Assembly: GCF_029892515.1 (NCBI RefSeq)
Contig: NZ_JARXVF010000009.1
Span: 62,001 to 126,000, forward strand
Source of the DNA: Pseudaminobacter soli (ex Li et al. 2025)
Lineage (GTDB): Bacteria > Pseudomonadota > Alphaproteobacteria > Rhizobiales > Rhizobiaceae
Direction of reading: 5' to 3'
Length of the DNA stretch: 64,000 bases
Shown here: positions 36,260 to 44,982 of the stretch, in pieces
How the letters are laid out: every line of letters starts with the position of its first letter
Numbering within the stretch: the stretch's first letter is position 1
Position numbers and translations under genes: made by a program
Notes under the pieces: model-generated
What the model was told of the DNA's origin: nothing
Database searches by the model: none
The model's input: only the letters and a program-made list of their open reading frames with translations

Positions 36260-37435
36260 TCAATAGAAGTAAGGCGACTTGGTGAGCAGCTCGTTCTTGT
36301 CCTTGCCGATGATGATGATGTCCTCGACAAAAGCCGAGCCGATCCCTGCGCTAGAGAGGAAGGCCTCTACGCCGAAGACCATGTTCTCACGCACGACATC
36401 GCTTGGCAGCGACATAACTGTCGATATTCGCGGCTGCTCGAACGAAAGGCCGATCCCATGACCGAAGAACGGAAAGTTCTTCATGATGGAAGAGACTTCG
36501 CCCCCGAACTCAGCGGTCAGGCGGTCTCCCTCCGCCGCAACGTCCAATAGGCGCGCACCGGGCCGCATCATGTCCGACAGGCGCTGCACTATATTCACGG
36601 TGGCTTCCATCAGGCGGGTCTGCTCGCGATCAGCTGTGCCGCGCACGGCGGTGCGTCCCGGGTCTAGATAGTAGCCCTGCCAGAAGGCGGCGTGGACAGT
36701 GCCGCGCACCATGTCGCCCATGGCAGGGCTATCCGCGCTGGAGCCGGTCAGAGGAAAGCGATAGTCGTAGTCCATGGTCGCGCCGTGGTTGGCACCAATA
36801 GCCTGAATGCGGCCACCGCGACCCACTATGATGCGGGCGGCCTCGCCCGCCGCCTCCCGTTCCGAGCGGCCTGCAATCAATTCATGCATCAGCACGGTCA
36901 TGGCCTCGGTCGCGTTTTCACCAGCGATCCGATAGCAATCGAGTTCGCGCGAACTCTTGATCGCGCGGGCTCGACGAACAAGATCGTCGCAGACCACCCA
37001 TTCGATGTCTGGCGTGTTCTCCTCCAACTGCCGATAGTATTTCATCGGCACGAACTGGCTGCCACAGAATGCGACAGGACCGGAAATACCCTTTTCCCGC
37101 AGCGCCTTTGCGATGCTGAGGAACGGATGGTTGTCGCAGTGGACATTATCCAGCGACAGAAGATCTACGCGTGGCTCCGGTTCATCAATATGCAGTTCGG
37201 GCTCGTGTCCCTTGCGAAGAATGACGCCAGAAAACGAGCGGGCCGACCAGATCAAGGAGTCCGTTCCGCCGCTGACCGAGTAGTGATTGGTCAGGTAAAG
37301 AATATCGCCGCAATTGTCCGTCGTGCCGCCACCACGGCCGAAAACAACCGCAGTTTCGAAACCTTGCTTTTCCATGATGGCAAGGGTTCTCGACCAGCGG
37401 TCCTGATATTCTTCGATCGGAAAGTAGCGCAGCAT
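36260..37435 (-). CDS. M24 (creatinase/Xaa-Pro peptidase-like) family hydrolase
   Basis: Two-domain creatinase-type protein of 391 residues: an N-terminal domain to about residue 165 and a pita-bread catalytic domain after it. Of the usual metal ligands, D in YYLDPGRTAV, H in FFGHGIGLSFEQPR, E in FGVEAF and E in FVEDIIII are present. The first Asp of the pair is replaced by Val (11 residues before the Asp of YYLD). A mononuclear or metal-free mechanism is therefore possible. It sits directly after the amino acid binding-protein gene in the same operon. Members of this family split cyclic or N-substituted amino acids such as creatine or ectoine, which suits the context. Confidence 0.83.
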   Translation of the reverse strand: MLRYFPIEEYQDRWSRTLAIMEKQGFETAVVFGRGGGTTDNCGDILYLTNHYSVSGGTDSLIWSARSFSGVILRKGHEPELHIDEPEPRVDLLSLDNVHCDNHPFLSIAKALREKGISGPVAFCGSQFVPMKYYRQLEENTPDIEWVVCDDLVRRARAIKSSRELDCYRIAGENATEAMTVLMHELIAGRSEREAAGEAARIIVGRGGRIQAIGANHGATMDYDYRFPLTGSSADSPAMGDMVRGTVHAAFWQGYYLDPGRTAVRGTADREQTRLMEATVNIVQRLSDMMRPGARLLDVAAEGDRLTAEFGGEVSSIMKNFPFFGHGIGLSFEQPRISTVMSLPSDVVRENMVFGVEAFLSSAGIGSAFVEDIIIIGKDKNELLTKSPYFY

Positions 37436-37518
37436 GATCTCTGTCCTGATTGGTTGGGCGCCCCATCAGGGCGTTCGGGTAACCCGGCGGGACACGAGGA
37501 TGCCCCGCCGGGGACGGA

Positions 37519-38313
37519 TTACTCCGCCAGGGTGCGGATTGGCTCTTTCGGGGCCGGATCGACGCCGATTAGATCGCTGGTCAATTTTGAATAGGTGCCG
37601 TCGGCGATCATTTCCGCCAAGGCCTTGTTGATAGCGGCGACCAGCTGCGGCTTGCCCTTCTTGATGGCAAAACCTTTCTGGATCGAGCTGACCGGCTCCT
37701 CCACCTGCTTAAGCGGCAAGTTGGAGACCTTGATGTCATAGGCGCCGGCGATGGAATCGGTGATGACCGCTTCGATGTTGCCGTTGGCGAGATCCTGAAT
37801 GGCATCGGATTCGGCCTTGTAGGTCTTGACGTCCCCGCCGAGGCCTTCGGCGAGTTTAGTCCAGCTGGAGGCGACCAGAGTTCCAACGGTGCGACCCTTC
37901 ACATCGGCAGGCTTGGCAATGTCGGAGTCGTTGCGGATGATGATGCGCCCGCCCGATTCCAGCCAGCCATCGGCAAAGGTAACCTTCTTCTGCCGCTCGG
38001 CGGTGATGTCCATCGCGTCGCTGATCATGTCGTATTGGTCGGCCTCGAGCCCGATCAGCACGGACTCCCATTTTACCAGAACCGGCTTGTATTCGAGGCC
38101 AAGCCGGCGGGCGATCTCCTTCATCACCCGGATTTCCAGGCCGTCGAGGTCGCCGTTTGGCGCACGCATTGAAAACGGAGGAAAAGTGCCTTCGGTCGCG
38201 ACGCTGATTTCACCCGGCACCAGCAGTTCCAACTTGTCATCCGCTTGGGCAGAATTAGCGAAGGGCAAGAGCGTCACAGCGGCGAGCGCCATGAAGAGCA
38301 TTCTTAGTTTCAT
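37519..38313 (-). CDS. Amino acid ABC transporter substrate-binding protein (family 3)
   Basis: Periplasmic receptor of a polar amino acid importer. A signal peptide ends near residue 24 (NSAQAD). The mature protein shows the family 3 landmarks TEGTFPPFSMRAPNGDLDGLEIRVMKEIARRL, QYDMISDAMDITAERQKKVTFAD and GNIEAVITD, here cited in part. At 264 residues it is full length. It is fourth in the operon DUF1989-ATPase-permease-binding protein-M24-EamA. The 115-base gap upstream of it and its usual high demand suggest an internal ribosome-rich message segment. The ligand is likely a modified amino acid. Confidence 0.88.
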   Translation of the reverse strand: MKLRMLFMALAAVTLLPFANSAQADDKLELLVPGEISVATEGTFPPFSMRAPNGDLDGLEIRVMKEIARRLGLEYKPVLVKWESVLIGLEADQYDMISDAMDITAERQKKVTFADGWLESGGRIIIRNDSDIAKPADVKGRTVGTLVASSWTKLAEGLGGDVKTYKAESDAIQDLANGNIEAVITDSIAGAYDIKVSNLPLKQVEEPVSSIQKGFAIKKGKPQLVAAINKALAEMIADGTYSKLTSDLIGVDPAPKEPIRTLAE

Positions 38314-38428
38314 TTCGGTATTCCCCTGTTGAGGTTAGTTCGCGGTGAATCGGCGGGATGCGGAGGCCCGCGCGAAATTTTTTTTTGTTACCCGCCGCGG
38401 AGGATCGATTCCGCGACGGGCCGCTTTA

Positions 38429-39082
38429 TCAGCCCAACTGGCCGTAGCGGTGCTCGAGCCAGCTGGCCAATCGGGTCAGCACCGAAGTCAGCACCAGGTA
38501 GATCAGTGCGACCGCGATGTAGAAATCAAAGGGACGGAAGGTGGCCGAAATTAGCGTCTGCGCATAAAGCGTCAGCTCGACCACGGTGATGGTAGAAAGC
38601 AGCGAAGTGTTCTTTAGGATCGAGATCGCCTCATTCGTCATAGAGGGCAGAATGATCCGGAACACCTGGGGCAGGATGATAGTACGCATGGTCTGCGCGG
38701 GGCTGAAGCCCAGGGCCAGCGAGGATTCTGTCTGACCGCGCGGGATTGCCGACAGGCCCGAGCGGATAATCTCAGCTACGTAAGCTCCGCTGTTGACGCC
38801 GAGCGCCAGAACGCCGGCGGTGAACGGCGAAAGCCGCACGCCCAATTGCGGCAAGCCGAAATAGACGATGAAGATCTGGATCAGGGCTGGCGTGCCGCGA
38901 ATGAACCAAATGTAGAAGGCGGCAATAGCCCGCACTGTCTTCAAATGTGACCTTTGCGCCAGGGCGGCGGCGAGGCCGCAGACCCAGCTTAGCAATATTG
39001 TCAGGATGGTGACCCACAGCACAATCCATGCCGCGGTCATGAAGCCGGGGCCGTAGGTGGATAGATCGGACCAGAACGTCAT
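38429..39082 (-). CDS. Amino acid ABC transporter permease (HisM/GlnP type)
   Basis: Inner-membrane channel of 217 residues with about five hydrophobic helices. The family core reads IRGTPALIQIFIVYFGLPQ, and the EAA loop contains ALGFSPAQTMRTIILPQ. Only one permease gene is present, so the channel is presumably a homodimer. Its start overlaps the ATPase stop as ATGA. Confidence 0.9.
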   Translation of the reverse strand: MTFWSDLSTYGPGFMTAAWIVLWVTILTILLSWVCGLAAALAQRSHLKTVRAIAAFYIWFIRGTPALIQIFIVYFGLPQLGVRLSPFTAGVLALGVNSGAYVAEIIRSGLSAIPRGQTESSLALGFSPAQTMRTIILPQVFRIILPSMTNEAISILKNTSLLSTITVVELTLYAQTLISATFRPFDFYIAVALIYLVLTSVLTRLASWLEHRYGQLG

Positions 39083-39903
39083 TTCGCCACGGCCTCCTTG
39101 TCGGCAGCCTCGCCGCCAGCTTTTACATTGTCGTGCAGGATGCGGTGCAGGAATTGCTGCAGCCGCGGGCTCTGCGGGTTTTGCAGCACGTCCTTCGGCA
39201 GGCCATCCTCGGCGATGACGCCTTTTTCGAAGAACAGCACTCGCGATGACACGTCGCGGGCAAACGAAATCTCGTGCGTCACCAGAAGCATCGTCATCCC
39301 CTCGGCCGCGAGCGACGCCATCAGCGTCAGCACCTCGTGCACCAGTTCGGGATCGAGCGCGGAAGTCACTTCATCGAAGAGCATCAACTTCGGCTTCATC
39401 GCCAGCGCGCGGGCGATCGCGACACGCTGCTGCTGGCCGCCGGAAAGCCGCGAGGGATAGCTGTTGCGCTTGTCGTAAAGGCCGATGCGTTGGAGCAGCG
39501 CCTCGGCGATCTCGATTGCTTCACTCCGGGGTAGTCCGAGCACCTTGACCGGCGCGTGGATTACGTTCTGCAGCACGGTCAGATGCGGCCAGAGATTGTA
39601 GCTCTGGAACACCATGCCAATGCGCGAGCGCAATTCCTGCAATTGACGACGGGTTGGATGGTTGGCGGAACCGGCGGCGAAGTCGAAACGGAATTTCTCG
39701 AATTCCATCAGCCCGACATCGGCCATTTCGATGGCGTTTATCGAGCGCAAGAAGGTGCTTTTGCCCGAACCGCTGGCACCAATGATCGAGACGACCTCGC
39801 CTGTCTTCACGTCAAGATCAATACCCTTGATGACCTCGAGCGCGCCAAAGCTCTTTCGGATATTCCGAAGCTTCAACAAAGGTTTGTCTTCAGTTTCTAT
39901 CAT
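39079..39903 (-). CDS. Amino acid ABC transporter ATP-binding protein (GlnQ/HisP type)
   Basis: ATPase subunit that drives the importer with the permease at 38429. It has Walker A GASGSGKSTFLRSIN, signature LSGGQQQRVAIARALA, Walker B LMLFDEVTSALDPE and the H-loop THE. The 274-residue length is slightly above the usual 245-260 because of an N-terminal and a C-terminal extension. It starts two bases after the stop of the DUF1989 gene, so the DUF1989 protein is made with the transporter. Confidence 0.92.
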   Translation of the reverse strand: MIETEDKPLLKLRNIRKSFGALEVIKGIDLDVKTGEVVSIIGASGSGKSTFLRSINAIEMADVGLMEFEKFRFDFAAGSANHPTRRQLQELRSRIGMVFQSYNLWPHLTVLQNVIHAPVKVLGLPRSEAIEIAEALLQRIGLYDKRNSYPSRLSGGQQQRVAIARALAMKPKLMLFDEVTSALDPELVHEVLTLMASLAAEGMTMLLVTHEISFARDVSSRVLFFEKGVIAEDGLPKDVLQNPQSPRLQQFLHRILHDNVKAGGEAADKEAVAK

Positions 39904-39905
39904 CG

Positions 39906-40526
39906 CTAATTCCTAGTTTGGCAGTCATCGATGACTGCGAAGGCGATGTCGCGGGGCGTATGGTCCGCGCCGTTGATTGGTGTTATGTCCTGGGGGCAGG
40001 CCGAAAGGACAACAATCACGTCCATCTCGGCGCGCAGTGTCACACTGTCGCCCGCTCGGCTGGCAGGCGGCAGCCGGGTGACGCCGCCGTCTTCGGCGAT
40101 GGGGACGTTCATGAACAGGTTCAGCGAGGCGGGCGTGAAGGAAAGCCTGACGCCGAGCGGCGTCAGCGCCTCATGAAAATTGTCAGTGCAGCTGCGATGT
40201 CGACCGTGGCAGTTCAACTGCTCATAAAGTTCCGCGCTGCAGGGGCATAGCTGAGTATCGTGTCGTCCCGGGGAACTGTCGGCGATCATGGTCAGCATCT
40301 GCCGGCGCCGGATGCTGACCACTGCCATCGACTCTTCGACAAAGATGCTGCTGTTCCACGAGCGAGTATGCTCCATCGAGGCGTATTCCAGAGGATCGTC
40401 CACCGAAACCGCCCACGTGTCGACGACCTGTGAACCGTGGACGTTCTCGATACGGATCGCCTGCCCTCTCCGCAGTGTGACAGCAACTCCTTGCGAGGCT
40501 TGAAGGATTTGACCTGGACGGTCCAT
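39906..40526 (-). CDS. DUF1989 (urea carboxylase-associated) family protein
   Basis: A 206-residue protein of a family best known beside urea carboxylase genes; its biochemical role is not established. Visible conserved features are the G-Q-A-I-R-I opening, DTWAVSVDDP, the SxExTR-like SMEHTRSWNSS, and a Cys/His cluster (LCPCSAELYEQL, then HRSCTDNF) that could bind metal. The end of the family domain, MNVPIAEDGGV...SRAGDSV, is present. It heads the operon for the amino acid transporter and the M24 enzyme. This links the family to processing a nitrogen-containing imported compound. The GTATAC site 50 bases upstream probably controls it. Confidence 0.82.
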   Translation of the reverse strand: MDRPGQILQASQGVAVTLRRGQAIRIENVHGSQVVDTWAVSVDDPLEYASMEHTRSWNSSIFVEESMAVVSIRRRQMLTMIADSSPGRHDTQLCPCSAELYEQLNCHGRHRSCTDNFHEALTPLGVRLSFTPASLNLFMNVPIAEDGGVTRLPPASRAGDSVTLRAEMDVIVVLSACPQDITPINGADHTPRDIAFAVIDDCQTRN

Positions 40527-40572
40527 TGTTTTTCCCCGATGAGGCCTTCGATCTTTTGTCGAATGGCCTTGT

Positions 40573-40586
40573 TCAGTATACCGCTG
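40573..40586. promoter_or_regulatory. GTATAC-type palindrome before the DUF1989 operon
   Basis: CAGTATACCG contains the GTATAC core about 50 bases upstream of the DUF1989 start. In reverse complement it reads GGTATACTGAA, matching ten of eleven bases of GGTATACCGAA at 42458. Such cores are typical of FadR-type GntR operators, and two such regulators are encoded at 44.3 and 47.2 kb. Confidence 0.45.
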
Positions 40587-40703
40587 GAATTCTTACGCGG
40601 CAAAGATGGAATTGCCAAATCTCAAGGCATTTCCCCCGGAAACTTTGTTCCTAGATGGGCAGCCCAAGAGACTGCTGAAGAGGTCAGTTCGGCACTGTGG
40701 ACC

Positions 40704-41561
40704 TCAGATTGCCGCGGCACGACGGGTCTCGACATAGAGCCGCCGCAGGTCGCGGGTCAGCGGGCCAGGCGCGCCCGTCCCGACAGAGGTCTCGTCGATC
40801 CGGGTGACCGGCACGACGAAATTGGTAGCCGAAGTGATGAAGGCTTCGCGCGCGACCTTGGCCTCTTCTGGAGTAAAGGCACGTTCCTCGACGCGAATGC
40901 CGTGCCGTGCAGCCAATTCCAGCACCGAAGCGCGAGTGATCCCGGGCAGCAGCGCATGCGAGAGATCGCGGGTCACAAGCACACCCTGATCATTGACGAT
41001 GTGGGCGCTCGCGGCAGTGGCCTCGGTCACATGGCCTTCCTCGACGAGCCACGCGTCGTCGGCACCGCGGGCCTTGGCCTCCATCTTGGCCATGGAGGGA
41101 TAAAGCAACTGAATCGTCTTGATATCGCGGCGTCCCCAGCGCAGGTCCGGGAGTAGCGAGACCGCAATGCCGGTTTCGGCGGCGCGGTTTTCCAACACGT
41201 TCTTCGCCTGCGTGAACAGCACCAGCGTGGGCGGTGTATCAGCAGGCGGGTAGGCAAAATCACGGTCGGCCACGCCGCGCGTCAGCTGCAGATAGATCAT
41301 GCCCTGATCCAACGCATTGCGCGCCACGATCTCACGATGGACCGCAAGTAGCGCTTCCTCGCTCAGTGGCACAACGATCCCCAGTTCGCGGGCTGAGCGC
41401 TGAAGCCGTGCGGCATGACCGGGGTATTCAACCAGCTTGCCATCGAGGACGCAGGTCACCTCATAGATGGCGTCGGCCATGAGGAAGCCACGGTCGAAGA
41501 CAGAGACCTTGGCCTCTTCCTCGGGCAGCCAAGCGCCGTCAAGGTAAACAACTCTGCTCAT
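40704..41561 (-). CDS. D-amino acid aminotransferase-like (class IV PLP) enzyme
   Basis: Fold-type IV PLP transaminase of 285 residues, the D-alanine transaminase length. Landmarks are VSVFDRGFLMADAIYEV near the N-terminus, the Schiff-base Lys in GRRDIKTIQ, the Glu region VEEGHVTEATAAS that contacts the PLP nitrogen, and ITRASVLELA. Class IV enzymes form D-amino acids or branched-chain products; this one resembles the D-amino acid branch. It is followed on the same strand by pxpA 11 bases upstream in sequence order (transcribed first). A D-configured or racemised intermediate in the local pathway is a reasonable inference. Confidence 0.86.
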   Translation of the reverse strand: MSRVVYLDGAWLPEEEAKVSVFDRGFLMADAIYEVTCVLDGKLVEYPGHAARLQRSARELGIVVPLSEEALLAVHREIVARNALDQGMIYLQLTRGVADRDFAYPPADTPPTLVLFTQAKNVLENRAAETGIAVSLLPDLRWGRRDIKTIQLLYPSMAKMEAKARGADDAWLVEEGHVTEATAASAHIVNDQGVLVTRDLSHALLPGITRASVLELAARHGIRVEERAFTPEEAKVAREAFITSATNFVVPVTRIDETSVGTGAPGPLTRDLRRLYVETRRAAAI

Positions 41562-41572
41562 TTCGGGATCCT

Positions 41573-42343
41573 TCAGGGTTTGGCGAACGGCGCGATTTCC
41601 ACGTCGTTCTTCAAAAGGGCTGCACGCAGGGCGCGGACAATCTCAACTGCGCCAGGCGTATCGCCATGGACGCACAGCGTTGCTGGCTCGACCGGAAGCC
41701 GCTTGCCACCCGTAGTCGGGATATGGCCACCGACGATCATTTCCAAAACCTGGTCGAGGCTTTGCTGCGGATCGTGGATTACTGCGCCAGGCTGGCTGCG
41801 GGGCGTCAGCTCGCCCGCATCGGTGTAAGTGCGATCAGCATAGATTTCGCAAGCGACGCGAAGGCCCGCTTTTTCAGCTGCCTTGTAAGTCTCGGAATAA
41901 GGTAGCGAAACGTAGACGAGAGCTGGGTCCACCACCTTCACCGCCCGCACACACAGCGCCGCCAGGTCTGGATCCACCGCCGCCATGTTCCCCAGCGCAC
42001 CGTGGGTCTTCACGTGGGTCATCGGGTGACCCTCCAGTGCACACATGCCTTGCATGGCGACGATCTGGTAGATCAGCTGGGTCTCCAGATCCTCGGGGCG
42101 TTCGCCAGAGATGCGGCGGCGACCGAAGCCATAGAGGTCGGCAAAGGAGGGGTGGGCGCCGACTGAGACGCCGTTTTCGCGCGCCATACGAATCGTGCGA
42201 CGCATCACCACCGGATCGCCGGCATGGAAGCCGCAGGCAATGTTCGCCGTGCTGACCAACTGCAGCATCGCAGCGTCGTCACCGATCGAGTAGGCGCCGA
42301 AGCTTTCGCCCATGTCGCAGTTAAGATCGACCTTTCTAGTCAT
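41573..42343 (-). CDS. pxpA: 5-oxoprolinase subunit A (LamB/YcsF family)
   Basis: Subunit of the ATP-dependent bacterial 5-oxoprolinase, which opens 5-oxoproline (pyroglutamate) to glutamate. The N-terminus KVDLNCDMGESFGAY, then ANIACGFHAGDP and VGAHPSFAD, are family hallmarks. ATG 42343 is used; a start 24 bases upstream is possible. It is divergent from pxpB and pxpC, which lie across a 245-base regulatory region with a GGTATACC palindrome. The whole PxpABC set is thus present. In this setting it may act on a 5-oxoproline-like lactam formed from another compound. Confidence 0.9.
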   Translation of the reverse strand: MTRKVDLNCDMGESFGAYSIGDDAAMLQLVSTANIACGFHAGDPVVMRRTIRMARENGVSVGAHPSFADLYGFGRRRISGERPEDLETQLIYQIVAMQGMCALEGHPMTHVKTHGALGNMAAVDPDLAALCVRAVKVVDPALVYVSLPYSETYKAAEKAGLRVACEIYADRTYTDAGELTPRSQPGAVIHDPQQSLDQVLEMIVGGHIPTTGGKRLPVEPATLCVHGDTPGAVEIVRALRAALLKNDVEIAPFAKP

Positions 42344-42455
42344 TCCGGGTTCCCGTGGATCGGGCACGTTTATGGCCCGTTTTGGTCTGTTGAGTGTGGG
42401 TAGCCCGCGCTGCCCTGATTGACAGGACCACCCCGGCTCCGCATAATGGATACAT

Positions 42456-42468
42456 GTGGTATACCGAA
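42456..42468. promoter_or_regulatory. GGTATACC palindrome in the pxpA-pxpB divergent region
   Basis: The perfect 8-bp palindrome GGTATACC (42458-42465), inside GTGGTATACCGAA, lies about 115 bases before pxpA and 125 bases before pxpB. A near copy occurs at 40573-40586. GntR regulators of the FCD group often bind such short dyads; the gene at 44324 is the nearest candidate. Confidence 0.5.
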
Positions 42469-42588
42469 ATCACAAGCCCTTTTGATGAATGCTCGACGAT
42501 GCGCGGGGGGGAAGCCGATGGATACGAGTTGGCTCGCCTCCCCGTTGCCCGGGCGCAGATGTGACCGATGCGAAGCACGCGTGACGCC

Positions 42589-43308
42589 ATGATTCCTACC
42601 TTCCTTCCCTGCGGAGACAGCGCGCTGGTCATTGAGCTAGGCGACCGCATAGACGCCGACGTGAACGCCCGCGTCATTTCTCTGGCAGCGGCGGTGGAAG
42701 CGGCTGCGATCCCAGGCGTGGTAGAGATCGTGCCCAGCTACCGTTCGGTTTTAGTCCGTTACGACCCTGAAATCATTCGCGGGCGGGAGCTCGAGGAGCG
42801 TTTGGCGGATCTTTCAGAACACCTCGAGGTGTCTGGCGCTCAAGCGCGCAGCTGGAACATTCCTGTGGTCTATGGTGGCGAAGTCGGACAAGATCTGGAA
42901 GAGATCGCAGCCATGAAGGGCCTTTCGCCGGAAGAGCTGATTGCCCTGCATGCGGGCGGTGAATACCGCGTTTTTATGATCGGGTTTGCGCCGGGCTTTG
43001 CCTATCTCGGCGGGCTACCAGCAATCCTTCATACGCCCCGCTTGCAAAAGCCCCGCCAGAGCGTTCCGGCCGGGGCCATCGGCATCGGCGGCCAACAGGG
43101 CAGTGTAAATTCGGTCGCAGGACCTTCGGGTTGGCGCTTCATTGGTTGGACGCCGATCAGGGTATTCGACCCGGCGCGCAAGATTCCCTTTCTTCTACAA
43201 GCCGGCGACCGCGTGTCCTTTGTGCCGATCGATCCGGAGACCGGTGAACGGCTTGCAGCGCGCGCTGCCGCCGGCGAAACCGTAATCGAACCTGAGGAAG
43301 CGGCATGA
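42589..43308 (+). CDS. pxpB: 5-oxoprolinase subunit B (KipI family)
   Basis: Partner of PxpC in the carboxyltransferase-like (allophanate hydrolase subunit 1) half of 5-oxoprolinase. It shows PTFLPCGDSALVIELGD, the central FMIGFAPGFAYLGGLP and the C-terminal PAGAIGIGGQQGSVNS. ATG 42589 fits the family; ATG 42568 would add seven residues. The length of about 239 residues is normal. Its end overlaps pxpC as ATGA. Confidence 0.9.
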   Translation: MIPTFLPCGDSALVIELGDRIDADVNARVISLAAAVEAAAIPGVVEIVPSYRSVLVRYDPEIIRGRELEERLADLSEHLEVSGAQARSWNIPVVYGGEVGQDLEEIAAMKGLSPEELIALHAGGEYRVFMIGFAPGFAYLGGLPAILHTPRLQKPRQSVPAGAIGIGGQQGSVNSVAGPSGWRFIGWTPIRVFDPARKIPFLLQAGDRVSFVPIDPETGERLAARAAAGETVIEPEEAA

Positions 43309-44327
43309 GTATAGAAGTTCTTGCCGCAGGCCCGATGCTGACCATCCAGGATGGAGGCAGGAAAGGGCTCAGGTGTTTCGGCGTTTCGAACGCGGGGCCG
43401 ATGGATGGCCCGGCGATGTCGCTTGCAAATGCTCTGTGTGGCAACTCGCCAGAAGCGGCCGCGTTGGAGTTTGCAAGCACAGGAGGTCATTTCAGCACCA
43501 CCCGTCCGGTTCGATTTGCTGTGACGGGCGGAGATTGCGACATCCACATCGCCGACCGACGCGTCCTGCCGGGCGAGAGTCATCGACTGAACCCCGGCGA
43601 AACGCTTAAGATCGGGGCGATGCGGGATACCGTGTGGGGCTACATAGCTTTTTCCGGCGGGATCTCTGTCCCACCTGCATTGGGGTCCCGAGCCACTCAC
43701 CTTCGCAGTGGGTTGGGCGGCCTCGAAGGCCGCGCCCTGAGAACCGGCGATATCCTGCCGCTAGATGAGGACGAAGCCGCAGATCGCTGCCTGCGCACTG
43801 CAAGTCATTTGCCGGCTAATGTAGGCGGTCCGATCCGCATCGTCCTAGGGCCCCAAGACAACTATTTTGCCCCCGAGACCATTGCCAGTCTGACTGAAAC
43901 CGAGTTCACGGTCACGCCGCAGCGCGACCGTATGGCCATGGTGCTGGGCGGGGCTGAGCTCCCGGCTGCCCGCGGACACGATATCGTGTCCGACGCAACA
44001 GTCCCAGGCTCGATCCAGGTTCCGGGTTCGTGCCAGCCCATCGTCCTCATGGCTGAAAGCCAAACGACCGGCGGTTATCCGAAGATCGCTACCGTCATCT
44101 CGGCAGACCTGCCACGGTTGGCGCAAATGCCAATCGGCCGGCGTTTCCGCTTTGCCGTCGTTTCGCGTGACGAGGGCGAGACTATTTGGCTGGCACACAC
44201 GCGAGCTCTGCGTGCTGCACTGGCTGACCTGCAGGTGAAACCCGAGGGACTTCTTACGTCGGAATATCTGCTTTCCTGCAATCTGATTGGCGGTATTTTC
44301 GCCCCAGAAGAGAGGGGAGCGGAATGA
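43305..44327 (+). CDS. pxpC: 5-oxoprolinase subunit C (KipA family)
   Basis: Allophanate-hydrolase-subunit-2-like partner of PxpB. It opens with IEVLAAGPMLTIQDGGRKGL and contains GVSNAGPMDGPAMSLAN, GYIAFSGGI and the C-terminal SQTTGGYPKIATVISADL, all family landmarks. The 340-residue length is normal. It overlaps both its neighbours by ATGA, placing the GntR regulator in the same message. Confidence 0.9.
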   Translation: MSIEVLAAGPMLTIQDGGRKGLRCFGVSNAGPMDGPAMSLANALCGNSPEAAALEFASTGGHFSTTRPVRFAVTGGDCDIHIADRRVLPGESHRLNPGETLKIGAMRDTVWGYIAFSGGISVPPALGSRATHLRSGLGGLEGRALRTGDILPLDEDEAADRCLRTASHLPANVGGPIRIVLGPQDNYFAPETIASLTETEFTVTPQRDRMAMVLGGAELPAARGHDIVSDATVPGSIQVPGSCQPIVLMAESQTTGGYPKIATVISADLPRLAQMPIGRRFRFAVVSRDEGETIWLAHTRALRAALADLQVKPEGLLTSEYLLSCNLIGGIFAPEERGAE

Positions 44328-44974
44328 CCACAACCACTAGTCTTGCGCGCGACGCACACCAACGGATCATCGGCATGATTCTGGAAGGCGTCCTCAAACC
44401 TGGTGACGCCCTGCAGGAGGCTTCTTTGGGCGAAGCGCTAGGTATGTCCCGCACCCCGGTACGCGAAGCGATCAAACGCATCGAAAGTGAGGGATTGGCC
44501 GCGACCGAGGGCCGGTTCACCCGAGTTCGTCAGTTGGGAGCCGCCGAAATCGAAGAAATCTTCTTCTTGCGGCTCGAACTTGAGCCGATTTGCGCCCGGG
44601 CAGCCGCAGCGACGCCTCCCTCCGGCACCGACGAAATTGAGGCCCGCATACGTGTACTTATGGCAGACGGCCCGGAAGCTGCGCCAGATGACGTGCAATG
44701 GCATATCGATAGCGATTTGCATGGGATGATCGCCCGTGCGGCAGGCAATCGCACCGTTGCCGACGTGATTGCCGGACTGCATCGCCGGACCTGCATCTTC
44801 GACCATACCCAAGTGCCGGAACGTTTCCTCAAGGGTTGCGAAGAGCATCTCGAAATACTCCAGGCCATCCGCCTTGGCGATGGCGCAGCAGCCGAGGCCG
44901 CCATGGCCCGGCACCTCACTCATGCGCGTGACGCGATCTTCGCGCGCCTTCATCAGATCCAGATCCAACCGTAG
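44324..44974 (+). CDS. GntR-family regulator, FCD subfamily
   Basis: Winged-helix domain (about residues 5-70) with GEALGMSRTPVREAIKRIESEGL and an FCD effector domain after it, including DSDLHGMIARAAGN and EEHLEILQAI with likely metal-contacting His residues. At 216 residues it is typical. It is embedded in the pxpBC operon by a 4-base overlap, which suggests autoregulation and sensing of the pathway's own substrate or intermediate. GGTATACC at 42458 is a candidate target. Confidence 0.88.
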   Translation: MTTTTSLARDAHQRIIGMILEGVLKPGDALQEASLGEALGMSRTPVREAIKRIESEGLAATEGRFTRVRQLGAAEIEEIFFLRLELEPICARAAAATPPSGTDEIEARIRVLMADGPEAAPDDVQWHIDSDLHGMIARAAGNRTVADVIAGLHRRTCIFDHTQVPERFLKGCEEHLEILQAIRLGDGAAAEAAMARHLTHARDAIFARLHQIQIQP

Positions 44975-44982
44975 GGTCCATC

